A stretch of 35,278 nucleotides of DNA. It comes from Armatimonadota bacterium. GTDB lineage: Bacteria; Armatimonadota; Zipacnadia; Zipacnadales; VGFC01. The stretch lies in assembly GCA_016869045.1 (NCBI GenBank), contig VGFC01000024.1:1-35278 (forward strand), read 5' to 3'. Below the pieces are notes generated by a model. The model was not told where the DNA came from, searched no databases, and saw nothing but the letters and a program-made list of their open reading frames with translations. Made by a program: the position numbers and the translations under genes. Position 1 is the first letter of the stretch. Every line of letters begins with the position of its first letter. Of the stretch, positions 1-9,970 are shown piece after piece.

Positions 1-1046
1 CCACCGGCCCCGACGGACTGCGCGGGTGGTACGGGTTGCCTCTGGAGCTGTTCCGCGACCCCGCGCAACCCGACCGCCAGGTCGATTGCCAGCTCACCGA
101 CTTCGTGGTCGCCGGCCTCATGGCGGACTTCGCGCGCGCCGTCCGGGCGGACGACACGCCTCGCGAGGCCTACGGGGCGAAGGCCGATGAGTACGTGGCG
201 CTGGCGCAGGAACTCGTGGACAAGTGGGACGCGCGGGGGAACTACAAGGAACTGGACGAGACCGGCGCGGTGTACATCACCGAAGCAGGCCTCAAGCCAA
301 CCAAGGGGCATCTGACGCAACCGAACAACAAGCATGCCAAGTACATCCGCGCGCTGCTGAGCCTCTACGCCGCGACCGGCAAGGACGAGTACGCGGCCAA
401 GGCCATCCGGCTCGGCACGCGCTTCAAGCGTACGCTCTCCCTCGCCGACGACCGCTACGCCTGGAACTACTGGAACCCCGCCGGCGCGTGGGACATCAAC
501 CCCGATGACGCGGCCCAATGGAAGCACTGGATCGGCGCCGAGCACCGCAGCGGCTACTACAGCCTCTCCGTGTCCGCTGCAGTCCGTCTGTATGAGCACG
601 GGCTCGTCTTCGACCGCGCCGACATCGATCGCTTCTTACGCACCCAGACCCAGGTCTGCTGGAACGGTGGCGCGCAGAACCCCTCCTGGTTCCGCACCGA
701 CGGCAAGCCCGCCGACGCGGGCCACGAGTACGTCTGCCCGCTGCTCGCGCCCTTCGACCCGCGCGTCCACGACCTCGCCTTCGGCGCCCGCGCCCAGGCT
801 GCCCGCCTCGCCGCCAAAGACCACCCCTGGCAAGGCGGCCCCGTGGCCATGGAGTGGCTCGAGCTGAAGTACGTCACCTGCCCCCGGTGGCAGAGCGGCG
901 AGCCCTCCGAAACCGACACGATGAAGCCCTTCCTCGCCAAGCCCGAGAACCGTGCGCTCGTCAACAGCCTCGCCTTCACCGTCGAAGGCACCGGCTACCA
1001 GGCGCCCCTGACGCCCGCAGACATGAACCCGATGCCGGGGAAGTAG
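1..1046 (+). CDS. Alpha/alpha-toroid (six-hairpin glycosidase-like) protein, 5' truncated
   Basis: The reading frame is open from the first bases of the window, so the N-terminus lies outside; a TTG at 36 is in frame but is probably internal. About 347 residues are visible, ending at a TAG at 1044-1046. The sequence has the helical-hairpin rhythm of (alpha/alpha)6 barrel carbohydrate enzymes: helices with aromatic loops such as YAWNYWNPAG and HRSGYYSLSVSAAVRLYEHG, and the run QPNNKHAKYIRALLSLYAATG typical of toroid lyases, epimerases and unsaturated-sugar hydrolases. No catalytic residue can be assigned. It converges on acs, with about 220 bp of repeat-bearing DNA between them. The fold is an inference from pattern; the substrate is unknown. 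Confidence 0.6.
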   Translation, partial: TGPDGLRGWYGLPLELFRDPAQPDRQVDCQLTDFVVAGLMADFARAVRADDTPREAYGAKADEYVALAQELVDKWDARGNYKELDETGAVYITEAGLKPTKGHLTQPNNKHAKYIRALLSLYAATGKDEYAAKAIRLGTRFKRTLSLADDRYAWNYWNPAGAWDINPDDAAQWKHWIGAEHRSGYYSLSVSAAVRLYEHGLVFDRADIDRFLRTQTQVCWNGGAQNPSWFRTDGKPADAGHEYVCPLLAPFDPRVHDLAFGARAQAARLAAKDHPWQGGPVAMEWLELKYVTCPRWQSGEPSETDTMKPFLAKPENRALVNSLAFTVEGTGYQAPLTPADMNPMPGK

Positions 1047-1088
1047 AGGGAGCTACGCGGAGGCGAGGGCGCGGAGCAACGGAAACAG

Positions 1089-1139
1089 GGGACAGTCCTC
1101 GTCTCGTCTCGCGGCTGCGAGACGAGACGGGACAGTCCC
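1089..1139. repeat. Hairpin flanked by GGGACAGTCC direct repeats
   Basis: A perfect 12-bp stem (GTCTCGTCTCGC at 1101-1112 and its complement at 1117-1128, loop GGCT) is bordered by two copies of GGGACAGTCC (near 1089 and 1129), each itself a short palindrome. It lies just downstream of the toroid gene. There is no T-run on either side, so it is not a classical intrinsic terminator. It fits the other dispersed hairpins of the window. Confidence 0.7.
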
Positions 1140-1226
1140 GACGGCGATGGCGCTCTCGGCGCCGCCTCGCGTGTCGGGGAATACGTTCGGCGCGGGCGAG
1201 GGTTTCCTTGTGGGCAGCGCAATGGC

Positions 1227-1246
1227 CGCAGGCTGGGAAGCCTGCG
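1227..1246. repeat. Short hairpin between convergent genes
   Basis: An 8-bp stem, CGCAGGCT at 1227-1234 and AGCCTGCG at 1239-1246 with loop GGGA, sits 22 bp from the acs stop between two convergent genes. It may slow transcription from either side, but it has no T-run. The rest of 1047-1268 holds no credible gene. Confidence 0.5.
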
Positions 1247-1268
1247 CCACGAGCACTCAGATGGGTAG

Positions 1269-3230
<1,962 letters not shown>

Positions 3231-3284
3231 GGTAACCCTCCGCCTGACTGGGCCCCTCGGCGGGAGCACCCGCCTGCACGCTCC

Positions 3285-3330
3285 CGCCCGGGCTACAGTA
3301 ATACAGTATCTGAATTCTCGTTAGTTCCCC
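3285..3330 (-). promoter_or_regulatory. Possible acs promoter region (AT-rich island)
   Basis: Read on the minus strand, this stretch upstream of acs is clearly richer in A and T than its surroundings. It holds a TAACGA element followed about 17 nt later by TACTGT. These are weak matches to sigma-70 boxes; the position before acs is the main argument. Confidence 0.25.
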
Positions 3331-3347
3331 AGAACGACCTGGGGGAC
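3324..3347. terminator. Hairpin downstream of the metallopeptidase gene
   Basis: GTTCCCCAG and CTGGGGGAC form a 9-bp stem (one G-T pair) with a 6-nt loop in the gap between the metallopeptidase stop and acs. No U-run follows on the transcribed strand, so termination is only a possibility. The remainder of 3231-3439 shows no gene. Confidence 0.3.
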
Positions 3348-3439
3348 CTTCCTGCTCCCGGCGATGCGTCCGGCATTCGCGCGGGGCGCCTCCACCTGCA
3401 GCGTCTGCCTGCCCCAGGGCGAGCGTGACGGGAGCCGGA

Positions 3440-5431
3440 CTACGAGGGCTGAGTCGTCGCCGGCGCCTTGCGTTTCGGGATGGCGAGCAGGAGGTTGTCG
3501 CGCGGGTCGATGTCGATGTCCCGAGGCTCGTCGCGGGTCACGAAGCGGAACTCGTTGTGGGCCCCGGTGAGCTTGCCGGTGTCGAGGGTCTTGCCGGAGG
3601 GTGTGACCACCTGTAGATCGATCGGCATCCGGTAGGGCGGATCGCTCTGTTGGTCGAGGGTGATGACGGTCTCCCACTCGCCGCTACCCAGTGACTGCGT
3701 ACGCCAGTCGTAGACCAACACGATGGTCCCGGTGCGTTCGAGCCACTCGTCGAAGAACCAGTCGAGCTTCTGCTTGGAGCGCTTCTCCGCCTCGGCCTCG
3801 AACTGGGCGATCGTGCCGAGACCGTAGCGGCGATCGTCGAGGAAGCCCTTCAGTGTCGCGTAGAAGGCCTCGTCGCCGATCACCTGCCGGAGCATGTGCA
3901 GCACGTAGGCGCCCTTCGAGTAGACGACGCCCATGTAGGAGCCCTGTTGGTTGAAGGGGTCGGTGTCGATGATCGCCTCTTCGGGCGGGTTCTGGTTCAG
4001 GAAGTGGTACTGCTGCTTGGCGTCCCAGAGCGCGCGGCGGAAGGCCTTCTCGCCGAGGGTATGCTCGACGTACACGATGCTCGAGTACTCGGCGAAGCCC
4101 TCCGCCAACCAGCCCGCGCCCGGGCCCTGCGGCATGACCAGGTTCCCCCACCACTGGTGCGCGATCTCGTGGGCAATCACCGCATCGAACAGCTTGGTGA
4201 TGCGGCTGTTCTTCTGGAACAGAATCTCCCCGAGCAGCACCATCGACGTCGGGCTGTACCCGCCGGGGAAGAAGGGGATCTCGGCAATCGCCAACTTGTC
4301 GTAGGGGAACTTGCCGTACAGCCTCTCGAACAACTCGACCGACCGCTTCGCGACGGCCAGGACGTGCTCGGCGCGCGCCGCGTCCTTCTTCCAGAGCAGC
4401 ACGGTGATCGGCACGTCGCCCGCCTTGCCCTCGAGCTTCTGCCAGGGACCGGCGGCGATGGCGACGCCCATCGCGTTCTGCTTGCACTCCCACTCGTAGG
4501 TGGTGCCGCCATCGGCCGCCGGTTTCTCCGACTTGAGCACGCCCGGACCAAGTGCGAACTGCCCCTTCGGCACCGTGATGCGCACCGTGACGGGGCTGCG
4601 GAACTCCAGGTAGCCGATCGCCGGGCACCAGCGGGACTCAGGCCGCAGGTAGCTGCCCTCGGTGCTGAGCACATCTCCGGCCGGCAGTAGGCGCTCCTTG
4701 CCGAAGCCCTTGTAGCGGATGGTCACCTCCGAATCGCGCCGCGAGTCCACAGGGCCCTTCGGGCTGACGGTGATCCACTCACCCTCGCGTTTCCGGTCGG
4801 CGGGCTTGCCGGCCACGGTCAGCTTCTGGATGGTGCACTCCGGGCTGAGGGCGAGGTCGAACTCCCGCACCTTCGCCCGCTTGGCGCGGATCGAGAAGCG
4901 GGCCTCGGCGGTCAGGGCGTGCTTCTTGGGGTCGAGCGTCACGTCGATGGCGTACCCCGTGATCCGGACCTGGCTCTCTCGCCGCTGGGGATGCCCCGCG
5001 GGGGTCGCGGCGCCGCCCGCCGCTCCGCCCCCTCCCCCACCTCCTCCGCTCGGGGCCACGGTGCCGGTGCCCTGGTCCGCACGGCGCTTGGCCTCTTCGC
5101 GGGCCTTGGCGACCTTCTCGAGTTCCTCCTTGGGCGCCTTGTTCTTGGGGTCGAGCTCCTGGGCGCGCTTGAACTCCTGCTCGGCCTCATCGGTCTTGCC
5201 GCGCTGCATTAGCTCCTTGCCGCGCTCGACCGCCTGCTTGGCCTCCTGCTTCCTCTGTACGACCACCGCGTTGTAGGCGCCGAGCCCGAGCGCCACACAC
5301 ACCACGAGAAGCAGCAGCCCGACCTGCCACCCGCGCCCGCGGCGGTCGCCGGTCGGCCGGGAGAGCAAGCGGATCACGTAGCCGATGGCCACGATGGCCA
5401 CAATCGCGAAGACGAAGGTCAGTGCAGGCAT
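3440..5431 (-). CDS. Membrane-anchored M1-family-like zinc metallopeptidase with N-terminal TPR
   Basis: The 663-residue protein starts at the ATG at 5431 (MPALTF); the frame is open further upstream but those codons lack family character. Residues about 3-20 and 37-55 are membrane helices. A TPR-like helical pair follows (about 64-98), then a Lys/Arg/Glu-rich helix and a Gly-rich linker. The M1 beta-domain runs to about 360. The zinc site is HEIAHQWWG at about 421, followed after 18 residues by the third ligand Glu in WLAEGFAEY, so HExxH-x18-E is intact. YSKGAYVLHML carries the usual catalytic Tyr. The GxMEN exopeptidase motif is replaced by a GGYSPTS sequence, so a simple aminopeptidase role is doubtful. 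It is divergent from the lipoprotein cluster. Confidence 0.85.
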   Translation of the reverse strand: MPALTFVFAIVAIVAIGYVIRLLSRPTGDRRGRGWQVGLLLLVVCVALGLGAYNAVVVQRKQEAKQAVERGKELMQRGKTDEAEQEFKRAQELDPKNKAPKEELEKVAKAREEAKRRADQGTGTVAPSGGGGGGGGAAGGAATPAGHPQRRESQVRITGYAIDVTLDPKKHALTAEARFSIRAKRAKVREFDLALSPECTIQKLTVAGKPADRKREGEWITVSPKGPVDSRRDSEVTIRYKGFGKERLLPAGDVLSTEGSYLRPESRWCPAIGYLEFRSPVTVRITVPKGQFALGPGVLKSEKPAADGGTTYEWECKQNAMGVAIAAGPWQKLEGKAGDVPITVLLWKKDAARAEHVLAVAKRSVELFERLYGKFPYDKLAIAEIPFFPGGYSPTSMVLLGEILFQKNSRITKLFDAVIAHEIAHQWWGNLVMPQGPGAGWLAEGFAEYSSIVYVEHTLGEKAFRRALWDAKQQYHFLNQNPPEEAIIDTDPFNQQGSYMGVVYSKGAYVLHMLRQVIGDEAFYATLKGFLDDRRYGLGTIAQFEAEAEKRSKQKLDWFFDEWLERTGTIVLVYDWRTQSLGSGEWETVITLDQQSDPPYRMPIDLQVVTPSGKTLDTGKLTGAHNEFRFVTRDEPRDIDIDPRDNLLLAIPKRKAPATTQPS

Positions 5432-5564
5432 GGATCGTAGGGTTACGCCGCCGAGCCTCGACCTTAGATTGGCTGTCCGTGGGCAGAATGCCTGCACCGG
5501 CCGGCAGGAACAAACCTCGCGGACGGCGTAAGAGTCTATCGATTCGGCGTGCGGGAGGTGGGCG

Positions 5565-6245
5565 ATGGCCGGGAACGACTCCCCCAGTGTCACCCGACGG
5601 GCGTGGACGCGCATGGTACTGTGGGGCGCGGTCGGGCTGTCGCTGCTGCCCTCGTGCCGTAGGGCCGCGGGCGGCCCGCGGTCGCCCGCGCAGAACTGGG
5701 CGGAGCTGGGGCGCGTGTGGCGAGAGATGGGGTCGTACGTGAGTCGCGGCAAGGTGGACCTGCGGCGGCGGAGAGGGCTGAAGCGCCTGAAGGACGACAT
5801 GGGGGGCGCACTCGACGCTGTGTCGGCCTCGCCGGAACTGAGAGTCGCGTTCGAGGGCCGGTGGGAGTGCATCGACTTGCCCTACGCGATGGAGGAGGCC
5901 TTCAGGCGCGATCACATGACGTGCTACGATATGGCTCTGACACCGGCAATGAGGTCGGGGCCCGAGATCGAGGCGCAGGTCGAGCAGTTGAAGGCCCTGG
6001 AGGCTGAGGGCAAGCTGACGACTGAGGCGGCACGCAAGGCCGCTGCGGCGTTGGCGCTCCAGGCGGAGTACCTGGCGCAAGGCGCCCTGGCGGGCACCCC
6101 CGGTGCGGCGCACATCAAGCCCGGTGCGGGGGCCCAGAAGGCTGGGGAGCAGCTCGTCGAGATGACGGTGGACCGACCCGGGATGCTTGGGGGAGTGCCC
6201 CCGAGCGCCGGGACGACGGAGCGGGGCAAGGAGGGTGCGCGGTGA
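5565..6245 (+). CDS. Exported lipoprotein, paralog 1 of a tandem triplet
   Basis: The 226-residue protein has a Tat-like signal (TRRAWTRM followed by LWGAVGLSLLPSC); the Cys after LLPS is a possible lipidation site. The mature part is mostly helical and charged. It shares with its two neighbours the block WAELGRVWRE, a TCY motif in the middle, a helix pair of the form KALEAEGKLTTEAARKAAA ending in AEY, and a C-terminal V(E)(M/L)xVDRPGML segment. No known domain was recognised. The ATG at 5565 has a GGGAGGTG ribosome-binding site. Its stop overlaps the next start (GTGA). It is divergent from the metallopeptidase with about 130 bp between, where a promoter should lie. The function is unknown. 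Confidence 0.75.
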   Translation: MAGNDSPSVTRRAWTRMVLWGAVGLSLLPSCRRAAGGPRSPAQNWAELGRVWREMGSYVSRGKVDLRRRRGLKRLKDDMGGALDAVSASPELRVAFEGRWECIDLPYAMEEAFRRDHMTCYDMALTPAMRSGPEIEAQVEQLKALEAEGKLTTEAARKAAAALALQAEYLAQGALAGTPGAAHIKPGAGAQKAGEQLVEMTVDRPGMLGGVPPSAGTTERGKEGAR

Positions 6246-7084
6246 GCCGGTGGGAGGACATGCCGTTCGCGCGTCGCGCCTGGCTGAAGATGGCGCTGTG
6301 GGGTGCGGCGGGACTGTCGCTACTGCCGTCTCGTTGGCTGGCCAGCTCGTCCTCGGGGGCGGACGAGGGCGGCGCGTCTGAGGGGAGGGCCGACGCACAC
6401 GCGCCGCTTCTGGCGCGTTGGGCGGAGCTGGGCCGCGTGTGGCGGGACTGGAGCGCGGCGGCCAAGCCGGAGGCTCGGTTCACGGTCGTTCAGCAATGGG
6501 AGCGCCGGCGGGCGGAGCTCTGGAAGGAGACCGATGCGGCCCTTGGGGCCCTCCCGGCCTGGCCGGAGCTTCGGCTCCTCTTCGTAGAGCGGTCCTTGTG
6601 GATCGCTGACCACGAGATGAGCGACCGGTGGGCCGCCACCTGCTACGTCGTCGTCGGCCCGATGTACGAGGACGTTGGGCGGGCCATCTTCCGGCAGACG
6701 GGTGAGCTGGAGAAGCTTGTGGCCGAGGGGAAGCTCACGCGCAAGGCCGCCGAAGGCGCCGCGCACCGGCTGGCACTCCACGCTGAGTACAAGCTGCGGT
6801 CAGAGGAGGCCTGGGAGAAGGCGAACCCACCCGAGCGATTCGCCGAGGCTGAGGCGGCCGGCACCGACGATGTTGAGGCTCTCCTTGACTGGCGAGAAGT
6901 GAACCGGATCGAGAGGGCCTACAAGGCCGGTCGCCTGCCGACGGGTGCGGCTGCTGAGCTGGCAGGCCGACGGGTCGTCGAGCTGATTGCCGATGACCTC
7001 GGAATGCTCGCCGGGGAGCCGACCGAGGAGGAACTGCCGACGCCCAAGCCTGCCGACGACGCTGCGAAGGAGGGCGGATCGTGA
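6242..7084 (+). CDS. Exported protein, paralog 2 of a tandem triplet
   Basis: The 280-residue protein starts at a GTG overlapping the previous stop, with AAGGAGG upstream. Its signal, ARRAWLKMALWGAAGLSLLP, is the most Tat-like of the three (twin Arg, then W-L-K), but no lipobox Cys follows: the paralog-1 Cys position is Arg. Shared blocks are WAELGRVWRDW, W-x-ELRLLFVER, ATCY, KLVAEGKLTRKAAEGAA, LHAEY and the C-terminal VVELIADDLGMLAGE. It carries an extra segment after AEY (about residues 185-235) compared with paralog 1. The relation is recognisable along the whole length, so the triplet arose by tandem duplication. The function is unknown. Confidence 0.72.
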   Translation: MSRWEDMPFARRAWLKMALWGAAGLSLLPSRWLASSSSGADEGGASEGRADAHAPLLARWAELGRVWRDWSAAAKPEARFTVVQQWERRRAELWKETDAALGALPAWPELRLLFVERSLWIADHEMSDRWAATCYVVVGPMYEDVGRAIFRQTGELEKLVAEGKLTRKAAEGAAHRLALHAEYKLRSEEAWEKANPPERFAEAEAAGTDDVEALLDWREVNRIERAYKAGRLPTGAAAELAGRRVVELIADDLGMLAGEPTEEELPTPKPADDAAKEGGS

Positions 7085-7830
7085 ATCGATGGGATGAGGT
7101 TCCGCTGACGCGGAAGGGTTGGCTGCGGATGGCGTTGTGGGGTGCGGCGGGGCTGTCGCTGCTGCCGGCGTCGCTGCTGGGCTGCAAGCGCAAGGTGCCG
7201 CCGCCGACGTGCTACGCCCCGCCGCCGCCGGACCCGAAGTCCGTGACGCTGGGCATGAACGCGAAGCCGGTGGAGGGCGACGGCGTGCTCGCGCGGTGGG
7301 CGGAACTCGGACGCATCTGGCGGGAGCTGAGCGCGCACTCGCGTGGGAAGTACGAGGGCAAAGAGGGCGAGAAGAAGCTCAAGGCCCTCGAAGCCGAGAT
7401 GGCCAAGGCGCTGACCGCGCTGCCGGCGTGGACCGAGCTGCGGAGGCTGTTCGAGGAGCGCGCTGCGCACGTCTACCGCGAGCACTACTTCCTCGCGACG
7501 TGCTACAGGATGGCGCCCTGGAACCCGATGCAGGCGCAAGGCGATGTCGAGAAGCAGATGACCGCGCTGCAGAAGCTCATCGAGGAGGGGACGCTCACGA
7601 AGGAGGCCGCCGAGAAGGCGGCGCAGGCGGTGGCGGCGGACGCGGAGTACCTCACGCAGTTGCGCGCCATGTACGACGGCGGCGAGGCGGCGCGCGCCAA
7701 GTTCGAGCCCGTGCATGAGGCGTACCAGGCGGGCAAGCTCAAGCCGGGTGAGGGCGCTGAGCGCGCGGGTCGGCATGTCGTCGAACTCGAGGTGGACAAG
7801 CCCGGACTGCTGACCGACACGGAGGGGTAG
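7081..7830 (+). CDS. Exported lipoprotein, paralog 3 of a tandem triplet
   Basis: The 249-residue protein starts at a GTG overlapping the previous stop, with GAAGGAGGG upstream. The signal LTRKGWLRMALWGAAGLSLLP has RK instead of RR, and it ends in LLGC, a good lipobox, so this is probably a surface or periplasmic lipoprotein. A Pro-rich linker follows, then WAELGRIWRELSAH, WTELRRLFEERA, ATCYRMAPWNP, a helix pair with LIEEGTLTKEAAEKAA, and VVELEVDKPGLLTD at the end. A heptamer repeat array lies between its stop and the radical SAM gene. The family was not recognised. Confidence 0.75.
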   Translation: MNRWDEVPLTRKGWLRMALWGAAGLSLLPASLLGCKRKVPPPTCYAPPPPDPKSVTLGMNAKPVEGDGVLARWAELGRIWRELSAHSRGKYEGKEGEKKLKALEAEMAKALTALPAWTELRRLFEERAAHVYREHYFLATCYRMAPWNPMQAQGDVEKQMTALQKLIEEGTLTKEAAEKAAQAVAADAEYLTQLRAMYDGGEAARAKFEPVHEAYQAGKLKPGEGAERAGRHVVELEVDKPGLLTDTEG

Positions 7831-7842
7831 GCCGTCGTTCCT

Positions 7843-7870
7843 GTCACCCATCACCCGTCACCTGTCACCT
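7843..7870. repeat. Tandem heptamer array, RTCACCY x4
   Basis: Four head-to-tail 7-bp units (GTCACCC, ATCACCC, GTCACCT, GTCACCT) fill the gap between paralog 3 and the radical SAM gene. The TTG start of the latter is 3 bp after the last unit. Confidence 0.85.
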
Positions 7871-7873
7871 ACC

Positions 7874-8896
7874 TTGTACTCGGTCATCTTCGAAGCCACC
7901 CAGGCCTGCAACCACGACTGCCTGCACTGCTACAATGTGTGGAAGTGCGGCCGCCCCTACCCCCAGGGGCAGCTGGACACGCCCGGCACGCTCAAGCTGA
8001 TCGACCGCATCATCCGGCAGACGCGCCCGCGCATCTTCAGCTTCACGGGCGGCGAGCCGCTGCTGCGGCCCGATCTCCTGCAACTTATCGAGGCAGTCAG
8101 TCGTAGGGGAATCACGGTGAACCTGCTGACCAACGGGTCGCTGCTCACCGATCAACTGATCGAGAGCCTCGTGAGTGGGGGCGTGTCGCTGTTCGAGATA
8201 CCGCTGCTCAGTGGGGATCGCGCGGAGCACAACCATCTGACGCGGTCGCACTCCTTCGACCGTGTCACGGAGGCCCTGGCGACGATCAAGCTGGCCGGTG
8301 CGCACGCGGTGAGTGTGTTTGTGGTCACAAAGCGCAACTGGGACCACCTGCACGACATGCTGCGAATCTCGTTCGCGCTGGGAGTCGATGGCGTGATGGT
8401 GAACCGCTTCAACCCCGGGGGCAGCGGCTTGCAGAACCTGGCTGAGTTGCTGCCCACGGTGGAGCAGACCGCGGAGGCGCTGCGGGTCGCGAACGACGCG
8501 GTCGAGGAGTTCAGCCTGCCGATCTCGGTATCGGTGCCGATCCCGCCCTGCCTGATCGACCTGAAGGCCTACAATCGGCTGAACTTCGGCTTCTGCGCTG
8601 CGGGCACCGACCGCGCTTACTACACGTTCGATCCCTTGGGCAACCTCCGCATGTGCAACCATAGCCCGACGATCCTCGGCAGCATCCTTGCAGGCAGTTT
8701 CCGGCGCTTCATCCGGGGGGAAGCGGCTCGTGCGTTCAACCGCGAGGTGCCTCCCGAATGCGCTGATTGCGCGAGGGTCGCCGAGTGTCGGGGGAACTGC
8801 AAGGCCGCGGCGGAGCAGGCCTGCGGCAGCCTGTGCGCGCTAGAGCCATTCGTCGCCGCCAACGAAACCCGCCGCACGCTGCCTCGTCAATCGTAG
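7874..8896 (+). CDS. Radical SAM/SPASM domain protein
   Basis: The 340-residue protein binds the SAM-cleaving 4Fe-4S cluster through Cys12, Cys16 and Cys19 (ACNHDCLHCY) and has the GGEP SAM-binding motif near residue 60. The C-terminal part fits a SPASM domain for auxiliary clusters: FCAAG, then PLGNLRMC, then CADC, five residues, C, three residues, C (CRGNC), and a final CGSLC. This family commonly modifies ribosomal peptides or proteins, or matures enzymes. The TTG start at 7874 is chosen because the family motif begins almost at once; there is no visible Shine-Dalgarno site, only a heptamer array. It sits between the paralog triplet and moxR in one direction. Its substrate is unknown; the neighbouring exported proteins are candidates by position only. 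Confidence 0.88.
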   Translation: MYSVIFEATQACNHDCLHCYNVWKCGRPYPQGQLDTPGTLKLIDRIIRQTRPRIFSFTGGEPLLRPDLLQLIEAVSRRGITVNLLTNGSLLTDQLIESLVSGGVSLFEIPLLSGDRAEHNHLTRSHSFDRVTEALATIKLAGAHAVSVFVVTKRNWDHLHDMLRISFALGVDGVMVNRFNPGGSGLQNLAELLPTVEQTAEALRVANDAVEEFSLPISVSVPIPPCLIDLKAYNRLNFGFCAAGTDRAYYTFDPLGNLRMCNHSPTILGSILAGSFRRFIRGEAARAFNREVPPECADCARVAECRGNCKAAAEQACGSLCALEPFVAANETRRTLPRQS

Positions 8897-8929
8897 TGAG
8901 CATTGAGTATCGAGCACTGAGCATCAGCC
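8895..8929. repeat. Tandem heptamer array, AYTGAGY-like x5
   Basis: Units AGTGAGC, ATTGAGT, ATCGAGC, ACTGAGC and a degenerate ATCAGCC run head to tail. The first overlaps the radical SAM stop codon (TAG at 8894-8896). The unit sequence differs from the array at 7843. Confidence 0.75.
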
Positions 8930-8962
8930 GAGACGAGGACTCAGCGTGCGGGAGGAGTCGAG

Positions 8963-9919
8963 ATGACCGTCATTGACCTCACGGAAAAGGCCGCACGTCT
9001 CATCGAGCAGATCGAGACCGTCATCGTGGGCAAGCGCCAGACGGTAAGGCTGACCGTGGCGGGCTTGCTGTGCGGGGGGCACATCCTGATCGAGGACATC
9101 CCCGGGGTCGGCAAGACGATGCTGGCCAAGTCCCTGGCGAGGGCGCTGGAGTGCGACTTCAAGCGCATCCAGTTCACGCCGGATCTGCTGCCGGCCGACG
9201 TGCTGGGGGTCTCGATCTACAACCAGGCAACCGGGCAGTTCGAGTTCCGCGAGGGCCCGATCTTCGCGAACGTGGTGCTGGCGGATGAGATCAACCGCGC
9301 GACACCCAAGTCGCAGTCGGCGCTGCTGGAGGCGATGGAGGAGTTCCAGGTGACGGCCGACGGCCGCACGCGGGAGCTGCCGCGGCCCTTCTTCGTGATC
9401 GCCACCGAGAACCCGATCGAGTACGAGGGCACGTACTCCCTGCCCGAGGCGCAGCTCGACCGCTTCCTCATGCGCGTCTCGCTGGGCTACCCGAGCCCGG
9501 CGGATGAGGTGGACATCCTGACCCGCCAGGTCAAGGAGCACCCGATCCACCGGGTGACGCCGGTGCTGAGCCAGGACGACGTTGTCGAGCTCCAGGACGC
9601 CGTACGCGACGTGGTGATCGACGACACGCTGAAGGAGTACGCGGTGCAACTCGTCGATCGCACGCGCTCGCACCCGGCGGTGCAGCTCGGCGCCAGCCCG
9701 CGCGGGTCGCTCGCGCTGATGCGCTGCGGGCAGGCCCTGGCCGCGATCGCCGGCCGCACCTACGTGATTCCCGAAGACATCCAGAGCGTGGCGCACGCCG
9801 TGCTGGGCCACCGGATCATCGTGAAGCCCGAGCAGCGTATTCGGGGCCTCGGGCCGGAGCACGTCGTCGGGGACATCCTCCGTTCGGTGGATGTGCCGAT
9901 CCTGGCGGAGTCTGCGTAG
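8963..9919 (+). CDS. MoxR-family AAA+ ATPase
   Basis: The 318-residue cytoplasmic ATPase has Walker A in IPGVGKTM (about residues 46-53), Walker B in VLADEINRATPKSQSALLEAMEE, sensor-1 region FFVIATENPIEYEGTY and an arginine-finger region LDRFLMRVSLGYP. MoxR ATPases act as chaperone-like partners of DUF58/VWA proteins. The ATG at 8963 has GGAGGAG upstream. A DUF58 gene and a transglutaminase gene follow, the usual three-gene arrangement. Confidence in the family is high; the client is unknown. Confidence 0.95.
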   Translation: MTVIDLTEKAARLIEQIETVIVGKRQTVRLTVAGLLCGGHILIEDIPGVGKTMLAKSLARALECDFKRIQFTPDLLPADVLGVSIYNQATGQFEFREGPIFANVVLADEINRATPKSQSALLEAMEEFQVTADGRTRELPRPFFVIATENPIEYEGTYSLPEAQLDRFLMRVSLGYPSPADEVDILTRQVKEHPIHRVTPVLSQDDVVELQDAVRDVVIDDTLKEYAVQLVDRTRSHPAVQLGASPRGSLALMRCGQALAAIAGRTYVIPEDIQSVAHAVLGHRIIVKPEQRIRGLGPEHVVGDILRSVDVPILAESA

Positions 9920-9970
9920 ACGGCAGTCCGCAACTTGGCAAGTTCGCAAGTGCCTCAGGGACGTCGCGCC

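Noticed and set aside
5432-5564. Promoter between the metallopeptidase and the paralog triplet
   Set aside because: A promoter is expected in this divergent gap, but only poor sigma-70 matches (such as TTGGCT near 5470) are seen, so no position is called.
9935-9955. Fifth tandem array before the DUF58 gene
   Set aside because: TTGGCAAG and TTCGCAAG form only two 8-bp units; too short to count with the heptamer arrays.
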